A program made the translations under genes and the position numbers. 64,000 nt of DNA from Acidobacteriota bacterium (GTDB lineage: Bacteria > Acidobacteriota > Blastocatellia > Pyrinomonadales > Pyrinomonadaceae), in contig QHXQ01000029.1 of the NCBI GenBank assembly GCA_003223935.1, positions 1 through 64,000 on the forward strand, read 5' to 3'. This document shows positions 17,637 through 27,188 of this stretch, one piece after another. Below the pieces are notes generated by a model. The model was not told where the DNA came from. It saw only the letters and a program-made list of their open reading frames with translations, and did no database searches. Positions within the stretch are counted from its first letter, which is position 1, and each line of letters begins with the position of its first letter.

Positions 17637-18506
17637 ATGCCGCAGAAGATTCGCAAAGCTGTCTTTCCCGCCGCCGGTCTCGGCACGCGCTTTTTGCCCG
17701 CGACCAAAGCCTCGCCCAAAGAGATGCTGCCGCTCGTTGATAAGCCGCTCATCCAGTACGTCGTCGAAGAAGCGGTCGCCTCTGGCATCGAAGCGATCCT
17801 CATCGTCACTGGGCGCGACAAGAGCGCGATTGAAGATCACTTCGACATCTCGTTTGAACTCGAACACTTGCTGCGCGAGCGCGGCAAGACAGAACTATTG
17901 AAACAGGTGCGCGCCGTCTCAGAGCTTGCACGCATCAACTACGTGCGCCAACGCGAGGCACTTGGTTTAGGTCATGCGATCTTGCAAGGACGCGATTTCG
18001 TCGGCGACGAACCGTTTGCCGTGCTGCTCGCGGACGATATTGTTGACGCAGAAATCCCTGCGCTCAAACAGATGTTGCGCGTCTATGAGAGATTCGATGC
18101 GCCAGTCATCGGCACGATGCGCGTCGCAGGCGAAGCTATCTCGCGCTTTGGTGTGCTCGATGCGGAAGAGATTGACGAAGGTGTCTTTCGCGTCAGAGAC
18201 ATGGTTGAGAAACCACCCTTCGCCGAAGCGCCGTCAGATTTAGCCATCATCGGGCGCTACATCCTCACGCCCGACATCTTCCCCGAGATCGAACGCACGC
18301 CGCGCGGCGCAGGCGGCGAGATACAGATCACCGATGCAATGCGCGCGCTCCTGAAGCAGCGACCGTTCTACGCCGTCCGCTTCGACGGCACACGCCACGA
18401 TGCCGGCGACAAACTCGGCTTCCTCATCGCCACCGTCGAATACGCCCTCAAGCGTCCAGACCTCGCGCCGAAGTTCATTGAGTATCTACGCACGTTGAAA
18501 ATTTAA
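17637..18506 (+). CDS. galU: UTP-glucose-1-phosphate uridylyltransferase GalU
   Basis: GalU makes UDP-glucose from UTP and glucose-1-phosphate for envelope glycans and osmolytes. The 289-residue protein begins with the nucleotidyltransferase signature KAVFPAAGLGTRFLPATKASPKEMLPLVDKP split across residues 5-35, followed by IQYVVEEAVASGI. The ADD metal-binding segment (VLLADDIVD) and the EKP motif (VEKPPF) are present. The length is normal. The ATG at 17637 is fixed by homology and lies directly after a heptad element, without a Shine-Dalgarno. fabG follows 19 bases downstream, so the two probably share a transcript although their pathways differ. Confidence 0.96.
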   Translation: MPQKIRKAVFPAAGLGTRFLPATKASPKEMLPLVDKPLIQYVVEEAVASGIEAILIVTGRDKSAIEDHFDISFELEHLLRERGKTELLKQVRAVSELARINYVRQREALGLGHAILQGRDFVGDEPFAVLLADDIVDAEIPALKQMLRVYERFDAPVIGTMRVAGEAISRFGVLDAEEIDEGVFRVRDMVEKPPFAEAPSDLAIIGRYILTPDIFPEIERTPRGAGGEIQITDAMRALLKQRPFYAVRFDGTRHDAGDKLGFLIATVEYALKRPDLAPKFIEYLRTLKI

Positions 18507-18525
18507 GAGCAGAGGATGAACAACT

Positions 18526-19284
18526 TTGAGTGACGAAAAATCTTTTGCCGGTCGGTCCGCGATTGTGACCGGCGCGACACGCGGCATCGGGCGCGCCATC
18601 GCTTTGGAGTTGGCGCAGCGCGGCGCATCAGTCGCGTTTAACTACGCGCAGAGTGCAGAGGCGGCCGAAGAGTTGCGGCACGAAATAGAAACTTTGGGCG
18701 TCGGCGTGTTGGCAACGCAGTGCGATGTCGCGCAGACAGATGCCGCCGCCGAGATGGTCAAGCAAACGAAGGACGCCTTCGGGCGCATAGATTTTCTCGT
18801 CAACAACGCCGGCATCACACGCGATAACCTGATCCTGCGCATGAAAGAGTCCGACTGGGATGCGGTCATGGATACGAATCTGAAAGGCGCTTGGAACTTC
18901 GCCCGTGCCGCCTTGCGCGTGATGCTCAGACAAGAGGACGGCGGTTCAGTCTTGAACATCTCCTCAATCAGTGGCATCGTCGGCATGGCCGGGCAGTCGA
19001 ACTACTCTGCGTCGAAGGCCGGCCTGTTCGGTCTGACGAAGGCGCTCGCCAAAGAGGTGGCGAGCCGCAAGGTGACGGTCAATGCGCTCGCGCTCGGACT
19101 CGTCGCAACCGAAATGTCCGGCGCGCTCGACGAAACATACCGCGCCAAGCTGCTCGAACAGATTCCGCTCGGCCGCTTCGCTGAAACCGAAGAGATCGCA
19201 CAGATCGCCTGCTTCTTGCTATCGCCCGCCGCGCGTTATATCACCGGCCAAGTGATACAGGTTGACGGCGGACTAGCAATGTAG
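18526..19284 (+). CDS. fabG: 3-oxoacyl-ACP reductase FabG-type SDR
   Basis: A 252-residue short-chain dehydrogenase that reduces 3-oxoacyl-ACP with NADPH in fatty-acid elongation. The cofactor motif TGATRGIG is at 15-22, NNAG at 93-96, and the catalytic Ser147, Tyr160 and Lys164 are in the FabG arrangement (NISSISG, SNYSASKAG). The C-terminal YITGQVIQVDGGL is typical. The start is a TTG at 18526 with gagga 9 bases upstream; no ATG fits. It follows galU closely. Several SDR paralogues look alike, so FabG is the best but not the only reading. Confidence 0.88.
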   Translation: MSDEKSFAGRSAIVTGATRGIGRAIALELAQRGASVAFNYAQSAEAAEELRHEIETLGVGVLATQCDVAQTDAAAEMVKQTKDAFGRIDFLVNNAGITRDNLILRMKESDWDAVMDTNLKGAWNFARAALRVMLRQEDGGSVLNISSISGIVGMAGQSNYSASKAGLFGLTKALAKEVASRKVTVNALALGLVATEMSGALDETYRAKLLEQIPLGRFAETEEIAQIACFLLSPAARYITGQVIQVDGGLAM

Positions 19285-19729
19285 CCGTGCCGACTTGTCA
19301 TCAGCCACGACCAGTAATTGCGCTTAAGTTGTCACAGAAAAATTTTGGGCTAAAAGAGAAGGAGCCTCGCTAGCTTAGGGGACTAGCGAGGCTAAAACTT
19401 TTGGGCAGGCTCGGAGATTCAGGGTGGCGTTGACATAAGCTGGAGATCGCCACTTACGTGCGACCCGGCAATTATAGGCGGTGCGTTGGTACGGGCGAGA
19501 TAAAATTGCTGGTAGAACTTAAAGCCCACAGCCATCCGCCGCAACCCCACTCATATTCCAAAGAACGTTTGTTATGTTGATTGCTTCATCAACGTGTGCG
19601 AAATTACACCAAGTCTTTGTGACTGTCAAGTATAAATTTACAAATTTTCTCCACACTTCTGTAACAAGCCTCGCGCTTTGCGACAAAACACTAAAAGAAT
19701 AGTGGTTACGCTGGTTGGGAATTTCACAG
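19285..19729. other. Intergenic region after fabG
   Basis: This 445-base gap between fabG and the convergent acyltransferase gene holds the hairpin at 19363-19393 and otherwise no gene. A TTGACA sequence at 19431 lacks an obvious -10 partner. A minus-strand frame that enters the gap from 19977 is a shadow of the acyltransferase gene. Confidence 0.5.
19363..19393. terminator. Hairpin after fabG
   Basis: AGCCTCGCTAG (19363-19373) pairs exactly with CTAGCGAGGCT (19383-19393) around a 9-base loop. AAAACTTTT follows, so a T-run is four bases away. It is a probable terminator for galU-fabG. Confidence 0.6.
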
Positions 19730-20725
19730 TCAGCGGTTGGAAAAATCTTTCTCGACGGCGGAGAGAGTGAGTCGGGAGGTATTGCTGCGTCGAGATTGGC
19801 GCTGATAAGGGCTAAGCTCACCGGCGGGGCGCGTGTGCCAGCGTTTATGAATCCAGAGCCATTGGTCTGGGTAGGCGCGAACCATGCGCTCGATGGCGGC
19901 AGTGAAGTTAGCTGTGTTGATTTCGATTTCGCGCTTCTCGTCGCCTGTGCGGACAAGTTCGACCGGCGGGTCGCCATGAAAGAAGTAGCGCCCGCGTTTT
20001 TTATCCCAGATGGCGCACGTTGGAATGACTATAGCATTCGCGCGCAGGGCGAGCATGGCCGCACCGGTGGTCGTGCAGGCTAGGCGGTCGAAGAAGGGCA
20101 CGAAGACGCCTTCTTTCTCCTGCGTGTTGAGGTCTGCGAGAATGCCGAGCGTGCCGCCGGCGCGCAAAACACGAAGTGCTTGCCGCGCGGCCGCTGTTTT
20201 GTTGATAGCAGTATTACCGAAGCGCGTTCTGATCCCTTCAATCAACTTTTCGACATGTAAATTGTCGAGCGGGCGCACGATGAAACTGATCGGGTATTCG
20301 AGCGCCGACCAAGCAAAGCTGAGCACCTCCCATGCGCCGAGATGCCCGGTCAGGAAAATGACGCCGCGCCCCGCCGCCTCAGCCGCGCGCAGATGCTTTA
20401 ACCCAACCGGATCGTAATCAATTAGCTCGCGCAAACTCGCGCGCGTGGCACGCGGAAACTGGCTGAACTCACCGAGCGTGCGGCCGAGACTATCGTAACA
20501 GCCGCGCAGAATCTGTTTGCGCTGGCGCTCATCCATGTCGGGGAAGGCAAGTTGCAGATTGATCTCGCCCGTGCGGCGCAGTCCGCCGCCCAACATGTGG
20601 GCGAGCCGGCCCAAAGCGCGCCCAGCGGCCACTGCGGCCGGGCGCGGCAGCACACCGAGCGCGCCTAATAACCCGCGCGCCGCCGCATATTCCATGATCG
20701 TCTGTGTTTGTCCGCGTTTACCCAT
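19730..20725 (-). CDS. LpxL/HtrB-family lysophospholipid (lipid A) acyltransferase
   Basis: A 331-residue membrane-associated acyltransferase of the LpxL/LpxM/HtrB type, which adds a secondary acyl chain to lipid A or a related lipid. The catalytic HxxxxE is GHLGAWE near residue 127, followed by FIVRPLDN and the C-terminal WLWIHKRWHTRP signature. A short hydrophobic N-terminal segment anchors it. The ATG at 20725 has only a weak ribosome-binding site. It supports an LPS-bearing outer membrane. It is transcribed alone, divergent from the DUF2227 gene across a heptad element. The acyl donor and exact substrate cannot be told from the sequence. Confidence 0.88.
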   Translation of the reverse strand: MGKRGQTQTIMEYAAARGLLGALGVLPRPAAVAAGRALGRLAHMLGGGLRRTGEINLQLAFPDMDERQRKQILRGCYDSLGRTLGEFSQFPRATRASLRELIDYDPVGLKHLRAAEAAGRGVIFLTGHLGAWEVLSFAWSALEYPISFIVRPLDNLHVEKLIEGIRTRFGNTAINKTAAARQALRVLRAGGTLGILADLNTQEKEGVFVPFFDRLACTTTGAAMLALRANAIVIPTCAIWDKKRGRYFFHGDPPVELVRTGDEKREIEINTANFTAAIERMVRAYPDQWLWIHKRWHTRPAGELSPYQRQSRRSNTSRLTLSAVEKDFSNR

Positions 20726-20819
20726 CTCTTATCTTATCGAAGCGGGCACAAGTGTAACGTGCCTTGCGCTCGCCGCGCAAACGACAATTTTTGCGTCGCC
20801 GCGCAAGCGCATGCTATAA

Positions 20820-20889
20820 GCAGTGATCAGTGGTCAGTGATAGGTAGTAACTTTATCTGACCACTAATCACTGACCACCGACCATTGCT
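20820..20889. repeat. Heptad hairpin element 4 (CAGTGAT type)
   Basis: Arm 20820-20848 (CAGTGAT/CAGTGGT heptamers) pairs with 20857-20889, with about 6 mismatches in 29. The loop reads AACTTTATCT, identical to the loop of the next element at 21426. It ends 3 bases before the DUF2227 ATG. Confidence 0.88.
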
Positions 20890-20892
20890 CTT

Positions 20893-21423
20893 ATGCCTTC
20901 GGGAAGAACGCACGACGCGATCACTGTGCTGCTGGCTGTGCCGACCTTTGCGGCGGCATGGGGCGCAACGAATAGCGTTGCGTTGGCGGCGACGGCGACG
21001 GGCGCGATGCTATTCGGCGGACTGATGTTCGGCCCAGACCTAGACATCCTCTCGCGCCAGTACACACGCTGGGGGCCGTTCCGCCTGCTCTGGTGGCCGT
21101 ACCGCGTCCTCTTTCGGCACCGCTCGCGCTGGTCGCACGGCATCATCTTCGGCACACTGATCCGCGTCATCTATTTCGCGTTGATGCTCACGCTGTTTGC
21201 CTGCGTTGCGATCTACCTGCACGCCGCCTTCGTCGCGAGCACGCCGGCCGACTACGGCGCAGTCATCCGCGCTTGGCGCGCCATCGAAGCGGGCGCGCTG
21301 ATGCAAGGGCGCGTACTGCGCTTCGTCTTCGCCGCGCTCGCCGGCCTCTGGTGGGGCGCAGCCAGCCACACACTCACCGACGTCGCTTGGTCGGTGCTGC
21401 GCAAAGGCTCACAGATATTTTAA
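20893..21423 (+). CDS. DUF2227 putative metal-binding membrane protein
   Basis: A 176-residue membrane protein of the DUF2227 family. It opens with MPSGRTHDAIT and has GGLMFGPDLDILS, RHRSRWSHG and, near the C-terminus, GAASHTLTDVAWS. The His/Asp pattern resembles membrane-bound YdjM/phosphatase-like proteins and suggests a metal site. About four hydrophobic segments are present. The function is not established. The ATG at 20893 follows a heptad hairpin and lacks a Shine-Dalgarno; a second heptad hairpin begins at the stop codon, so the gene is bracketed by two related elements. Confidence 0.82.
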   Translation: MPSGRTHDAITVLLAVPTFAAAWGATNSVALAATATGAMLFGGLMFGPDLDILSRQYTRWGPFRLLWWPYRVLFRHRSRWSHGIIFGTLIRVIYFALMLTLFACVAIYLHAAFVASTPADYGAVIRAWRAIEAGALMQGRVLRFVFAALAGLWWGAASHTLTDVAWSVLRKGSQIF

Positions 21424-21425
21424 GA

Positions 21426-21488
21426 ACAGTGCCGAGTGCCAAGTGCCGAGTTAAAAACTTTATCTTTGTTCGGCACTTGGCACCGTTT
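21426..21488. repeat. Heptad hairpin element 5 (GTGCCGA type), terminator-like
   Basis: Left arm 21426-21452 (GCCGAGT/GCCAAGT heptamers) pairs with 21469-21487; eight Ts follow, so it can also terminate the DUF2227 transcript. The loop contains AACTTTATCT, shared with the element at 20820. Confidence 0.85.
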
Positions 21489-21492
21489 TTTT

Positions 21493-22704
21493 TCAGTGCC
21501 CGCTACGGGTCTGGAGCAGGCGTTGCGCTTGCCGGCGGACGGCTTCGGAGACGTTGCGATTTTGCGAGAGGTGTTGCAGGTCGCGCGTCTGAATACGCGG
21601 GAGGATAGAGATCGCGCTGGCGATAGGCGTGCGCGAGTTGCGCGCGAGGTTGTGGATGATCTGATAGGAGCGCGCCCACGCACGATTGTGCGCGATGAGG
21701 CGCAGGACTTCGTCGGCGACCGTGCGCATCGAAGCGATGTTCTCAACCTCTTTTTCGGTGATGCGTGGGTTGTTGATGACGGCAGTGGCGACGATCTTGT
21801 TCGAATCGCGGATCAAGATGCCGCGCGCCTCGCGGTCGCCTTTCATGCCAAGCTTGATCCGATCCTTGACGTTCATCAACATGATGCGCCGGATCAGCGA
21901 GATGCGTTCGGGCGCGACCTCGCCGACCTCGGCCGCCTCCATATCCGCAATCACGCGCTCGGCGTTCGCGATGCGCTGTTCTTCGTTCTCGGCGAAAATC
22001 TCTTCAAGCCGTTCGAGCGGCAACCACGAATCGTCAATGTCCGCGTCTGCGACTTCGATGTGCTCAGCGATGAGCCAAGCATCTGCGACCGACAACGCGC
22101 CCGTGCCGATTGATTCAGCCTGTTCGACGAACTCCGCTGCGGCTGACATACCGCGTGCGCGCAACTCGTTGGCGATCTGCTGTGCACCGCGCTCCTTCTC
22201 GAAGAATTCGCGGCGGACTTCGCGCACGCGCCGCTCGGCTTCATGCGTGCGTGCAGGGTTGGCGAGCACTGCATCAATGATCGCGGGCGCGCGGATGAGT
22301 CGCTGTTGATTGATCGTGATCAGTTCGAGCAGAGAGTTGTCAGTGGTCGTGCTTGCAAGCGCGGCGATAGCTTCGTCAGGCGTGTTGTGATTGAGCACGA
22401 GGGCTTCATGCGTCGCCCGCTCGGCTCGCGCGTCCGTGGCCAGATAAGCGAGCACCGCCGCCGGCGTCTCGCTCGCTGAGGCGACACCGGCGAGCGCTTC
22501 CGGTTCTTGCGCTGCGAGCGTCGCTGCGGCAGCTTGCGCGACCTCTTGATCATTATCGGCGCGCAACGCCACCAACGCTTCGAGCAAATCCGTCTGCGCG
22601 AGCGGCAACAAACCGCGCGCTGCCATCATGCGCGCCACCGGCGGCGCTGTGCCCGCGATGATCGCTTGCACGATTGGATTAGTGGATGAAGTGTTCGTGC
22701 CCAA
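21493..22704 (-). CDS. Conserved HEAT-like helical repeat protein of unknown function
   Basis: A 403-residue soluble, helix-rich protein. The N-terminal third consists of degenerate HEAT/LRV-like repeats (VARMMAARGLLPLAQTDLLEAL and NTPDEAIAALAS). A conserved block around 260-400 reads LIRRIMLMNVKDRIKLGMKGDREARGILIRDSNKIVATAVINNPRITEKEVENIA in shorter motifs, a pattern I associate with uncharacterised proteins of Acidobacteria and delta-proteobacteria. No catalytic motif is visible, so a scaffold or adaptor role is a guess. The frame opens with TTG at 22704 without a ribosome-binding site, so the exact start is uncertain. It ends next to a heptad hairpin. Confidence 0.8.
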   Translation of the reverse strand: MGTNTSSTNPIVQAIIAGTAPPVARMMAARGLLPLAQTDLLEALVALRADNDQEVAQAAAATLAAQEPEALAGVASASETPAAVLAYLATDARAERATHEALVLNHNTPDEAIAALASTTTDNSLLELITINQQRLIRAPAIIDAVLANPARTHEAERRVREVRREFFEKERGAQQIANELRARGMSAAAEFVEQAESIGTGALSVADAWLIAEHIEVADADIDDSWLPLERLEEIFAENEEQRIANAERVIADMEAAEVGEVAPERISLIRRIMLMNVKDRIKLGMKGDREARGILIRDSNKIVATAVINNPRITEKEVENIASMRTVADEVLRLIAHNRAWARSYQIIHNLARNSRTPIASAISILPRIQTRDLQHLSQNRNVSEAVRRQAQRLLQTRSGH

Positions 22705-22770
22705 GGTCAGAAAAATTGTTGGAGGAGATAATACCCGATTCAGCCGGCCGCGACAGTCCGCTTCAGTGCA

Positions 22771-23844
22771 TCAATAGATATTGAAGTTGTATGAGACCGT
22801 GACGAACTGCGAGACGGGATGCCCATCTTTCATCGCGGGGATAAACGTGATCTGGCGCGCGGCCGCAATGGCCCGCTCTGTCAGTCCGTCGCTCAGCCCT
22901 TTGAGTACCAGAATATATTTCACCTTACCGTCGGCCGCGAGTACCATGCGTAGCACGATCTCACCTTGCGTATTGTTCTGCCGCGCCTCTTGTGTGAACG
23001 TTGGTTCAGGCTTGCTGGTAATGATGGCTCTGCTGGTGACCTCTTTGGTGTTATAGACACTCGGCCCTTCGGGTGCTGCTGTGTAAACGCGCAACGTCTC
23101 CAACTGTTCACGCCAAAACGGCGCATCCGGATGATTCGGACTGAGCGTTAAGAAGCGTTCGATACTTTGTGCCGCCTCACGAAGCCGCGCAGACCTCGCT
23201 TGAGTTGTTGCCGATGGCGGCGCTGAGTTACCAAGTTCAGCCGCTTTAATAGCGGCTTCATTCTCCTGTTCAAAGAGGCCGACCAGAGCCTGAGATTTAA
23301 GTAGGAACGCGGGCGCATAGTCCGGCTTCACGCGCAATGCGGCCTCGCTTGCGCTGAGCGCGTCTGCATTCTTCTGTCCTTGCAGATGCACGACGCCGAG
23401 AACGTAATAAGCTTCCGCATTCTGCGCATTCATAGCGAGCGCGCGGTTGGCAGCGCGTTCAGCCTCGGCTAGTTTGTGGCCGCGCAGCAGTGTGTAGGCT
23501 ATGCCCGTCTGGGCGGCGTCGAACTGCGGCCGCAGTTTGAGGGCATGCTCAAAAGCCTTGCGCGCCTGCTTCACGTCATTCTTGCGATTATAAGTCAAGC
23601 CGAGATAGTACCAAGCATCGGCATCATTTTTTTGCTGCTTGACTACGACTTGCAGGACGCGCACCGCGCCTTCATAGTCGCCGTGTTGATAAAGTTCGAT
23701 ACCGCGCGTCTTATCGTCGGCTTGAGCAGGCGCGTTTACTTGCGCGTGCGTTAGCTGCGCGCAGGCAAGCGAGAATAACAGACACGCGCCGACGAGCGAG
23801 ACGATGGCGCGCGGATGAGAGATATTATGGCGAGGTGCGGACAT
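22771..23844 (-). CDS. Secreted TPR protein with C-terminal TonB domain
   Basis: A 357-residue exported protein. It has a signal peptide at 1-35 (AQLTHAQV), four or five tetratricopeptide repeats at about 44-190, and a TonB C-terminal domain at about 270-357 ([32 protein letters not shown]). The domain closes with an aromatic VSYNFNIY strand. A TonB-like fold on a periplasmic TPR scaffold, without an N-terminal membrane anchor, is common in Acidobacteria; the partner is unknown. The ATG at 23844 has a strong aaggag ribosome-binding site 8 bases upstream. It follows secA by 32 bases on the same strand, so the two could be cotranscribed. Confidence 0.88.
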   Translation of the reverse strand: MSAPRHNISHPRAIVSLVGACLLFSLACAQLTHAQVNAPAQADDKTRGIELYQHGDYEGAVRVLQVVVKQQKNDADAWYYLGLTYNRKNDVKQARKAFEHALKLRPQFDAAQTGIAYTLLRGHKLAEAERAANRALAMNAQNAEAYYVLGVVHLQGQKNADALSASEAALRVKPDYAPAFLLKSQALVGLFEQENEAAIKAAELGNSAPPSATTQARSARLREAAQSIERFLTLSPNHPDAPFWREQLETLRVYTAAPEGPSVYNTKEVTSRAIITSKPEPTFTQEARQNNTQGEIVLRMVLAADGKVKYILVLKGLSDGLTERAIAAARQITFIPAMKDGHPVSQFVTVSYNFNIY

Positions 23845-23876
23845 GACCTAACTCCTTCATGTGAAGTGCTGCGGCT

Positions 23877-26648
23877 TCATGCGCCGCAGCACTTCTTATA
23901 CTTCTTGCCGGAGCCGCAGGGGCACGGCTCGTTGCGCCCGATCTTGGGTTGGTCGCGCGTGATGGTCTTGGTGCGCGCGGCCTCTTCACCGGCGGCGGCG
24001 GCGCCTTGATTGGGGCCCGTGAAGGTCATCGAAGTGGGCCGGCTGCGGCGACGCTGTTGCAGTTGTTCGGGCGCTTGCTCGGCGACGACTTGCAGGTTGA
24101 AGAGCGAGCGGATGGTGAACGTGTCAATCCGGTCGAGCATCGCCTGAAACATGTCGAAGCTCTCCTTCTTGTATTCGACGAGCGGGTCTTTCTGTCCGTA
24201 GCCGACTAGCCCGATGCCTTGCTTCAAGTGGTCAATGGCGAGCAGGTGATCTTTCCACTGCGCGTCAATGATGTTGAGCATGATGATGCGCTCGTAGGTG
24301 CGCATCGCCTCCGCGCCGACCTGCGCCTCTTTCTCGGCGTACTTCGCTTTCAAACGCTCCCAGATCGTAGCTTGAATCTCTTCCGCCGCAGAGTTGACGA
24401 AATCAATCCCTTCAGCGTCGGCGTCAAAGTCAAAGATGGATTGCAACTGAATCTTGTAGTTCTCCACGTCCCAGTCGTCCGGCGCGACCTTCGTGCTCAA
24501 GTATTGTTCGGTCAGATCGGCCAACAGGTCGTGCGCCACGCCCGTATCGCCCAACAGGAACTCGCGCTGGTCGGGTTGTTCCATCAACTGCCGACGCAAG
24601 CCGTAGATCGTCTCGCGCTGCCGGTTCATCACGTCGTCGTACTGCAACAGATGTTTGCGCGTCTCGAAGTTGCGCGCCTCGACAGACTTTTGCGCTGCCT
24701 CAATGCGCTTTGAGACCATCTTCGATTCAATCGCGACGCCCTTCTCCATCCCCAGACGCTGCATCAATGCCTTGACCTTCTCGCCCGCGAAGATGCGCAT
24801 CAGATCATCTTCGAGCGAGAGGAAGAAACGCGACGAACCAGGGTCGCCCTGACGACCCGAACGACCGCGCAACTGATTATCAATGCGCCGCGACTCGTGC
24901 CGCTCCGTCCCGATGATGTGGAGGCCGCCCGCTCCGACGACCTCCACGTGCTCCGCTTCGACGATCTGCTTGGCGCGCTCTAATGCCTGCTCGAACTGCT
25001 CCGGCGTCGCCTCTTCGGGATCGATCTCATCATGCTTCAAAAATTCGCGCGCCATGAATTCGGGGTTGCCGCCGAGCAAGATGTCCGTGCCGCGCCCCGC
25101 CATGTTTGTCGCAATCGTGACCGAACCTTTGCGCCCCGCTTGCGCGACGATCTCCGCCTCGCGTTCGTGATACTTCGCGTTCAAGACGTTGTGCGGCACC
25201 TTGACCCGTTGCAACTTGCTTGAGATCAACTCGGAGTTTTCGACCGAGACCGTGCCGACGAGCGTCGGCTGGCCCTTCTCGTGACACTCCTTGATCTCTT
25301 CGACGACCGCATCCCATTTTTCCGGCAGGGTGCGGTAGATCACGTCTGGATTATCCATGCGCACCATCGGCCGATGCGTCGGGATGATGGCGACTTGCAA
25401 CTTGTAGGTCGAATCGAACTCCGCTTCTTCGGTCGCAGCCGTGCCGGTCATGCCGGCGAGCTTTTGATAGAGACGGAAATAGTTTTGCAGCGTGATCGTT
25501 GCAAGCGTCTGATTCTCGCGCTCGATCTTCACGCCCTCTTTCGCTTCGACCGCTTGGTGCAAACCGTCAGACCAACGCCGACCGGGCATCGTGCGCCCCG
25601 TGAACTCGTCCACGATGATCACTTCGCCGTCGCGGACGATGTATTGATGATCAAGCCGGTAGAGCGTGTGCGCTTTCAAAGCCTGCTCGACGCAGTGCAG
25701 CAGTTCCATGTTCGCCGGATCATAGAGGTTGCCGACGCCAAGCAACCGTTCGGCTTTATCCACGCCCTCTTCGGTCAGTACGGCCGTGTGCTGCTTCTCA
25801 TCCACGACGTAATCGCCTGTGACTTTTTTGCGTCCCGGCGCTTCTTCGATCTCCTGCCCGCGCTTGAGCAGCGGGATGATCGCGTCCGCTTTGTAATACT
25901 TGTCGGTCGCTTCATCCGAAGGGCCTGAGATGATCAAGGGCGTGCGCGCCTCGTCAATCAGGATCGAGTCAACCTCGTCCACAATGGCGTAGTAGTGGCC
26001 GTGCTGGACGCAAGTGGCCAGATCGAACTTCATGTTGTCGCGTAGGTAATCGAAGCCGAACTCGTTGTTCGTGCCGTAGGTGATGTCTGCGGCGTAAGCG
26101 TCTTTGCGTTCCCAGTCGTCCAGATCGTTGACGATTGCGCCGACGGTGAGACCGAGGAACTTGTAGATGCGCCCCATCCATTCGGCGTCGCGTGTGGCGA
26201 GATAATCGTTGACGGTGACGACGTGGACGCCGCGCCCCGTCAAAGCGTTCAAGGTCGCGGGGAGCGTCGCCACGAGCGTCTTACCTTCGCCCGTGCGCAT
26301 CTCTGCGATCTTGCCTTGATGGAGCGCGATGCCGCCGATCAACTGCACATCGAAGTGGCGCATGCCGGTGGCGCGCACGCTCGCCTCGCGCACCATCGCA
26401 AAGACTTCGGGCAGAATTTCATTGAGCACATCCTGCTCAAGCCGCTTGCGCTCTTCCTTGTCGCCCGCATCGGCCACAGCCTGCGCGATCTGTTCGCGCA
26501 ACTCCGCGATGCGCGCGCGCAACTCGTCATCCGTGCGCGGCTTGACGGTCGCCTCAAACTCGTTGATGCGATCAATCGTCGGCTGCAAGCCCTTCAAGTA
26601 ACGTTGATTGCTGCTGCCGAAAACTTTAGTCAGAAATTTATCGATCAT
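23877..26648 (-). CDS. secA: Preprotein translocase ATPase SecA
   Basis: SecA drives proteins through SecYEG. The 923-residue protein has Walker A around 117-124 (MRTGEGKT), the DEAD-like [20 protein letters not shown] in shorter overlapping motifs, helicase motif IV-VI sequences including [10 protein letters not shown] and [13 protein letters not shown], and the HSD/HWD region. The C-terminal zinc motif [16 protein letters not shown] binds SecB or ribosome partners. The start is the ATG at 26648, giving [12 protein letters not shown] with an upstream aaggtg; the longer frame from 26699 is not supported. It precedes the TPR-TonB gene and is well conserved over its length. Confidence 0.98.
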   Translation of the reverse strand: MIDKFLTKVFGSSNQRYLKGLQPTIDRINEFEATVKPRTDDELRARIAELREQIAQAVADAGDKEERKRLEQDVLNEILPEVFAMVREASVRATGMRHFDVQLIGGIALHQGKIAEMRTGEGKTLVATLPATLNALTGRGVHVVTVNDYLATRDAEWMGRIYKFLGLTVGAIVNDLDDWERKDAYAADITYGTNNEFGFDYLRDNMKFDLATCVQHGHYYAIVDEVDSILIDEARTPLIISGPSDEATDKYYKADAIIPLLKRGQEIEEAPGRKKVTGDYVVDEKQHTAVLTEEGVDKAERLLGVGNLYDPANMELLHCVEQALKAHTLYRLDHQYIVRDGEVIIVDEFTGRTMPGRRWSDGLHQAVEAKEGVKIERENQTLATITLQNYFRLYQKLAGMTGTAATEEAEFDSTYKLQVAIIPTHRPMVRMDNPDVIYRTLPEKWDAVVEEIKECHEKGQPTLVGTVSVENSELISSKLQRVKVPHNVLNAKYHEREAEIVAQAGRKGSVTIATNMAGRGTDILLGGNPEFMAREFLKHDEIDPEEATPEQFEQALERAKQIVEAEHVEVVGAGGLHIIGTERHESRRIDNQLRGRSGRQGDPGSSRFFLSLEDDLMRIFAGEKVKALMQRLGMEKGVAIESKMVSKRIEAAQKSVEARNFETRKHLLQYDDVMNRQRETIYGLRRQLMEQPDQREFLLGDTGVAHDLLADLTEQYLSTKVAPDDWDVENYKIQLQSIFDFDADAEGIDFVNSAAEEIQATIWERLKAKYAEKEAQVGAEAMRTYERIIMLNIIDAQWKDHLLAIDHLKQGIGLVGYGQKDPLVEYKKESFDMFQAMLDRIDTFTIRSLFNLQVVAEQAPEQLQQRRRSRPTSMTFTGPNQGAAAAGEEAARTKTITRDQPKIGRNEPCPCGSGKKYKKCCGA

Positions 26649-26804
26649 AACTGGAACACCTTCCCTGCAAAACGGACACGCGACCCTCTCCGGTCGCATA
26701 GCGCACGTCCGCGCTTCTAGCGCAGCATGCGATTGTAAGTGAGCGATAGAGATGGAGCAAGCGAGCCGCTTTTCATGTGCGACTCGTTTGTCCGGTGCAG
26801 GGTT

Positions 26805-27185
26805 TCAGGGAATGGAATGCTGTTGATGTAGGAGATTGCCGGCCTGTGCACGCGACATTTCAAGCTGCAAAGCCAGACGCTTGCCGCTCGCGGAGGCGAG
26901 CATGTTGTGCGGCGGCGTGCTGGCAACTTGCGCGCGGTCGGCGGAATGTTGACAGGCATGCGCGAGCTTGCAGGCATGTAAATGCTGCGGCAGCGCACGA
27001 TGAAATCTCAGCACCACAGCTTCGCGTTGTACCGTCGTCCGCCCCTGCGCCGCAAAGACAACTGACTGCGCGGTTGTTGGCGCGAGCGCGGCACACAAGA
27101 CGAGCGAGCCGACGAGGGCGCGCAGTAGTAGGTGCTGGCGCTCGTGCGGCGGCGTGAGTTGTGTGGTCTGAGCTTCAGCGTTCAT
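26805..27185 (-). CDS. Small predicted membrane or exported protein, unknown function
   Basis: A 126-residue frame starts 3 bases after the stop of the TonB-like gene on the same strand, as expected for an operon member. Residues 23-48 (LLRALVGSLVLCAALAPTTAQS) form a signal peptide or anchor; the remainder is basic and His-rich without a known motif. No Shine-Dalgarno precedes the ATG at 27185, but translational coupling could replace it. Overlapping plus-strand frames are no better. I recognise no family, so this is a moderate call. Confidence 0.4.
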   Translation of the reverse strand: MNAEAQTTQLTPPHERQHLLLRALVGSLVLCAALAPTTAQSVVFAAQGRTTVQREAVVLRFHRALPQHLHACKLAHACQHSADRAQVASTPPHNMLASASGKRLALQLEMSRAQAGNLLHQQHSIP

Positions 27186-27188
27186 CGT

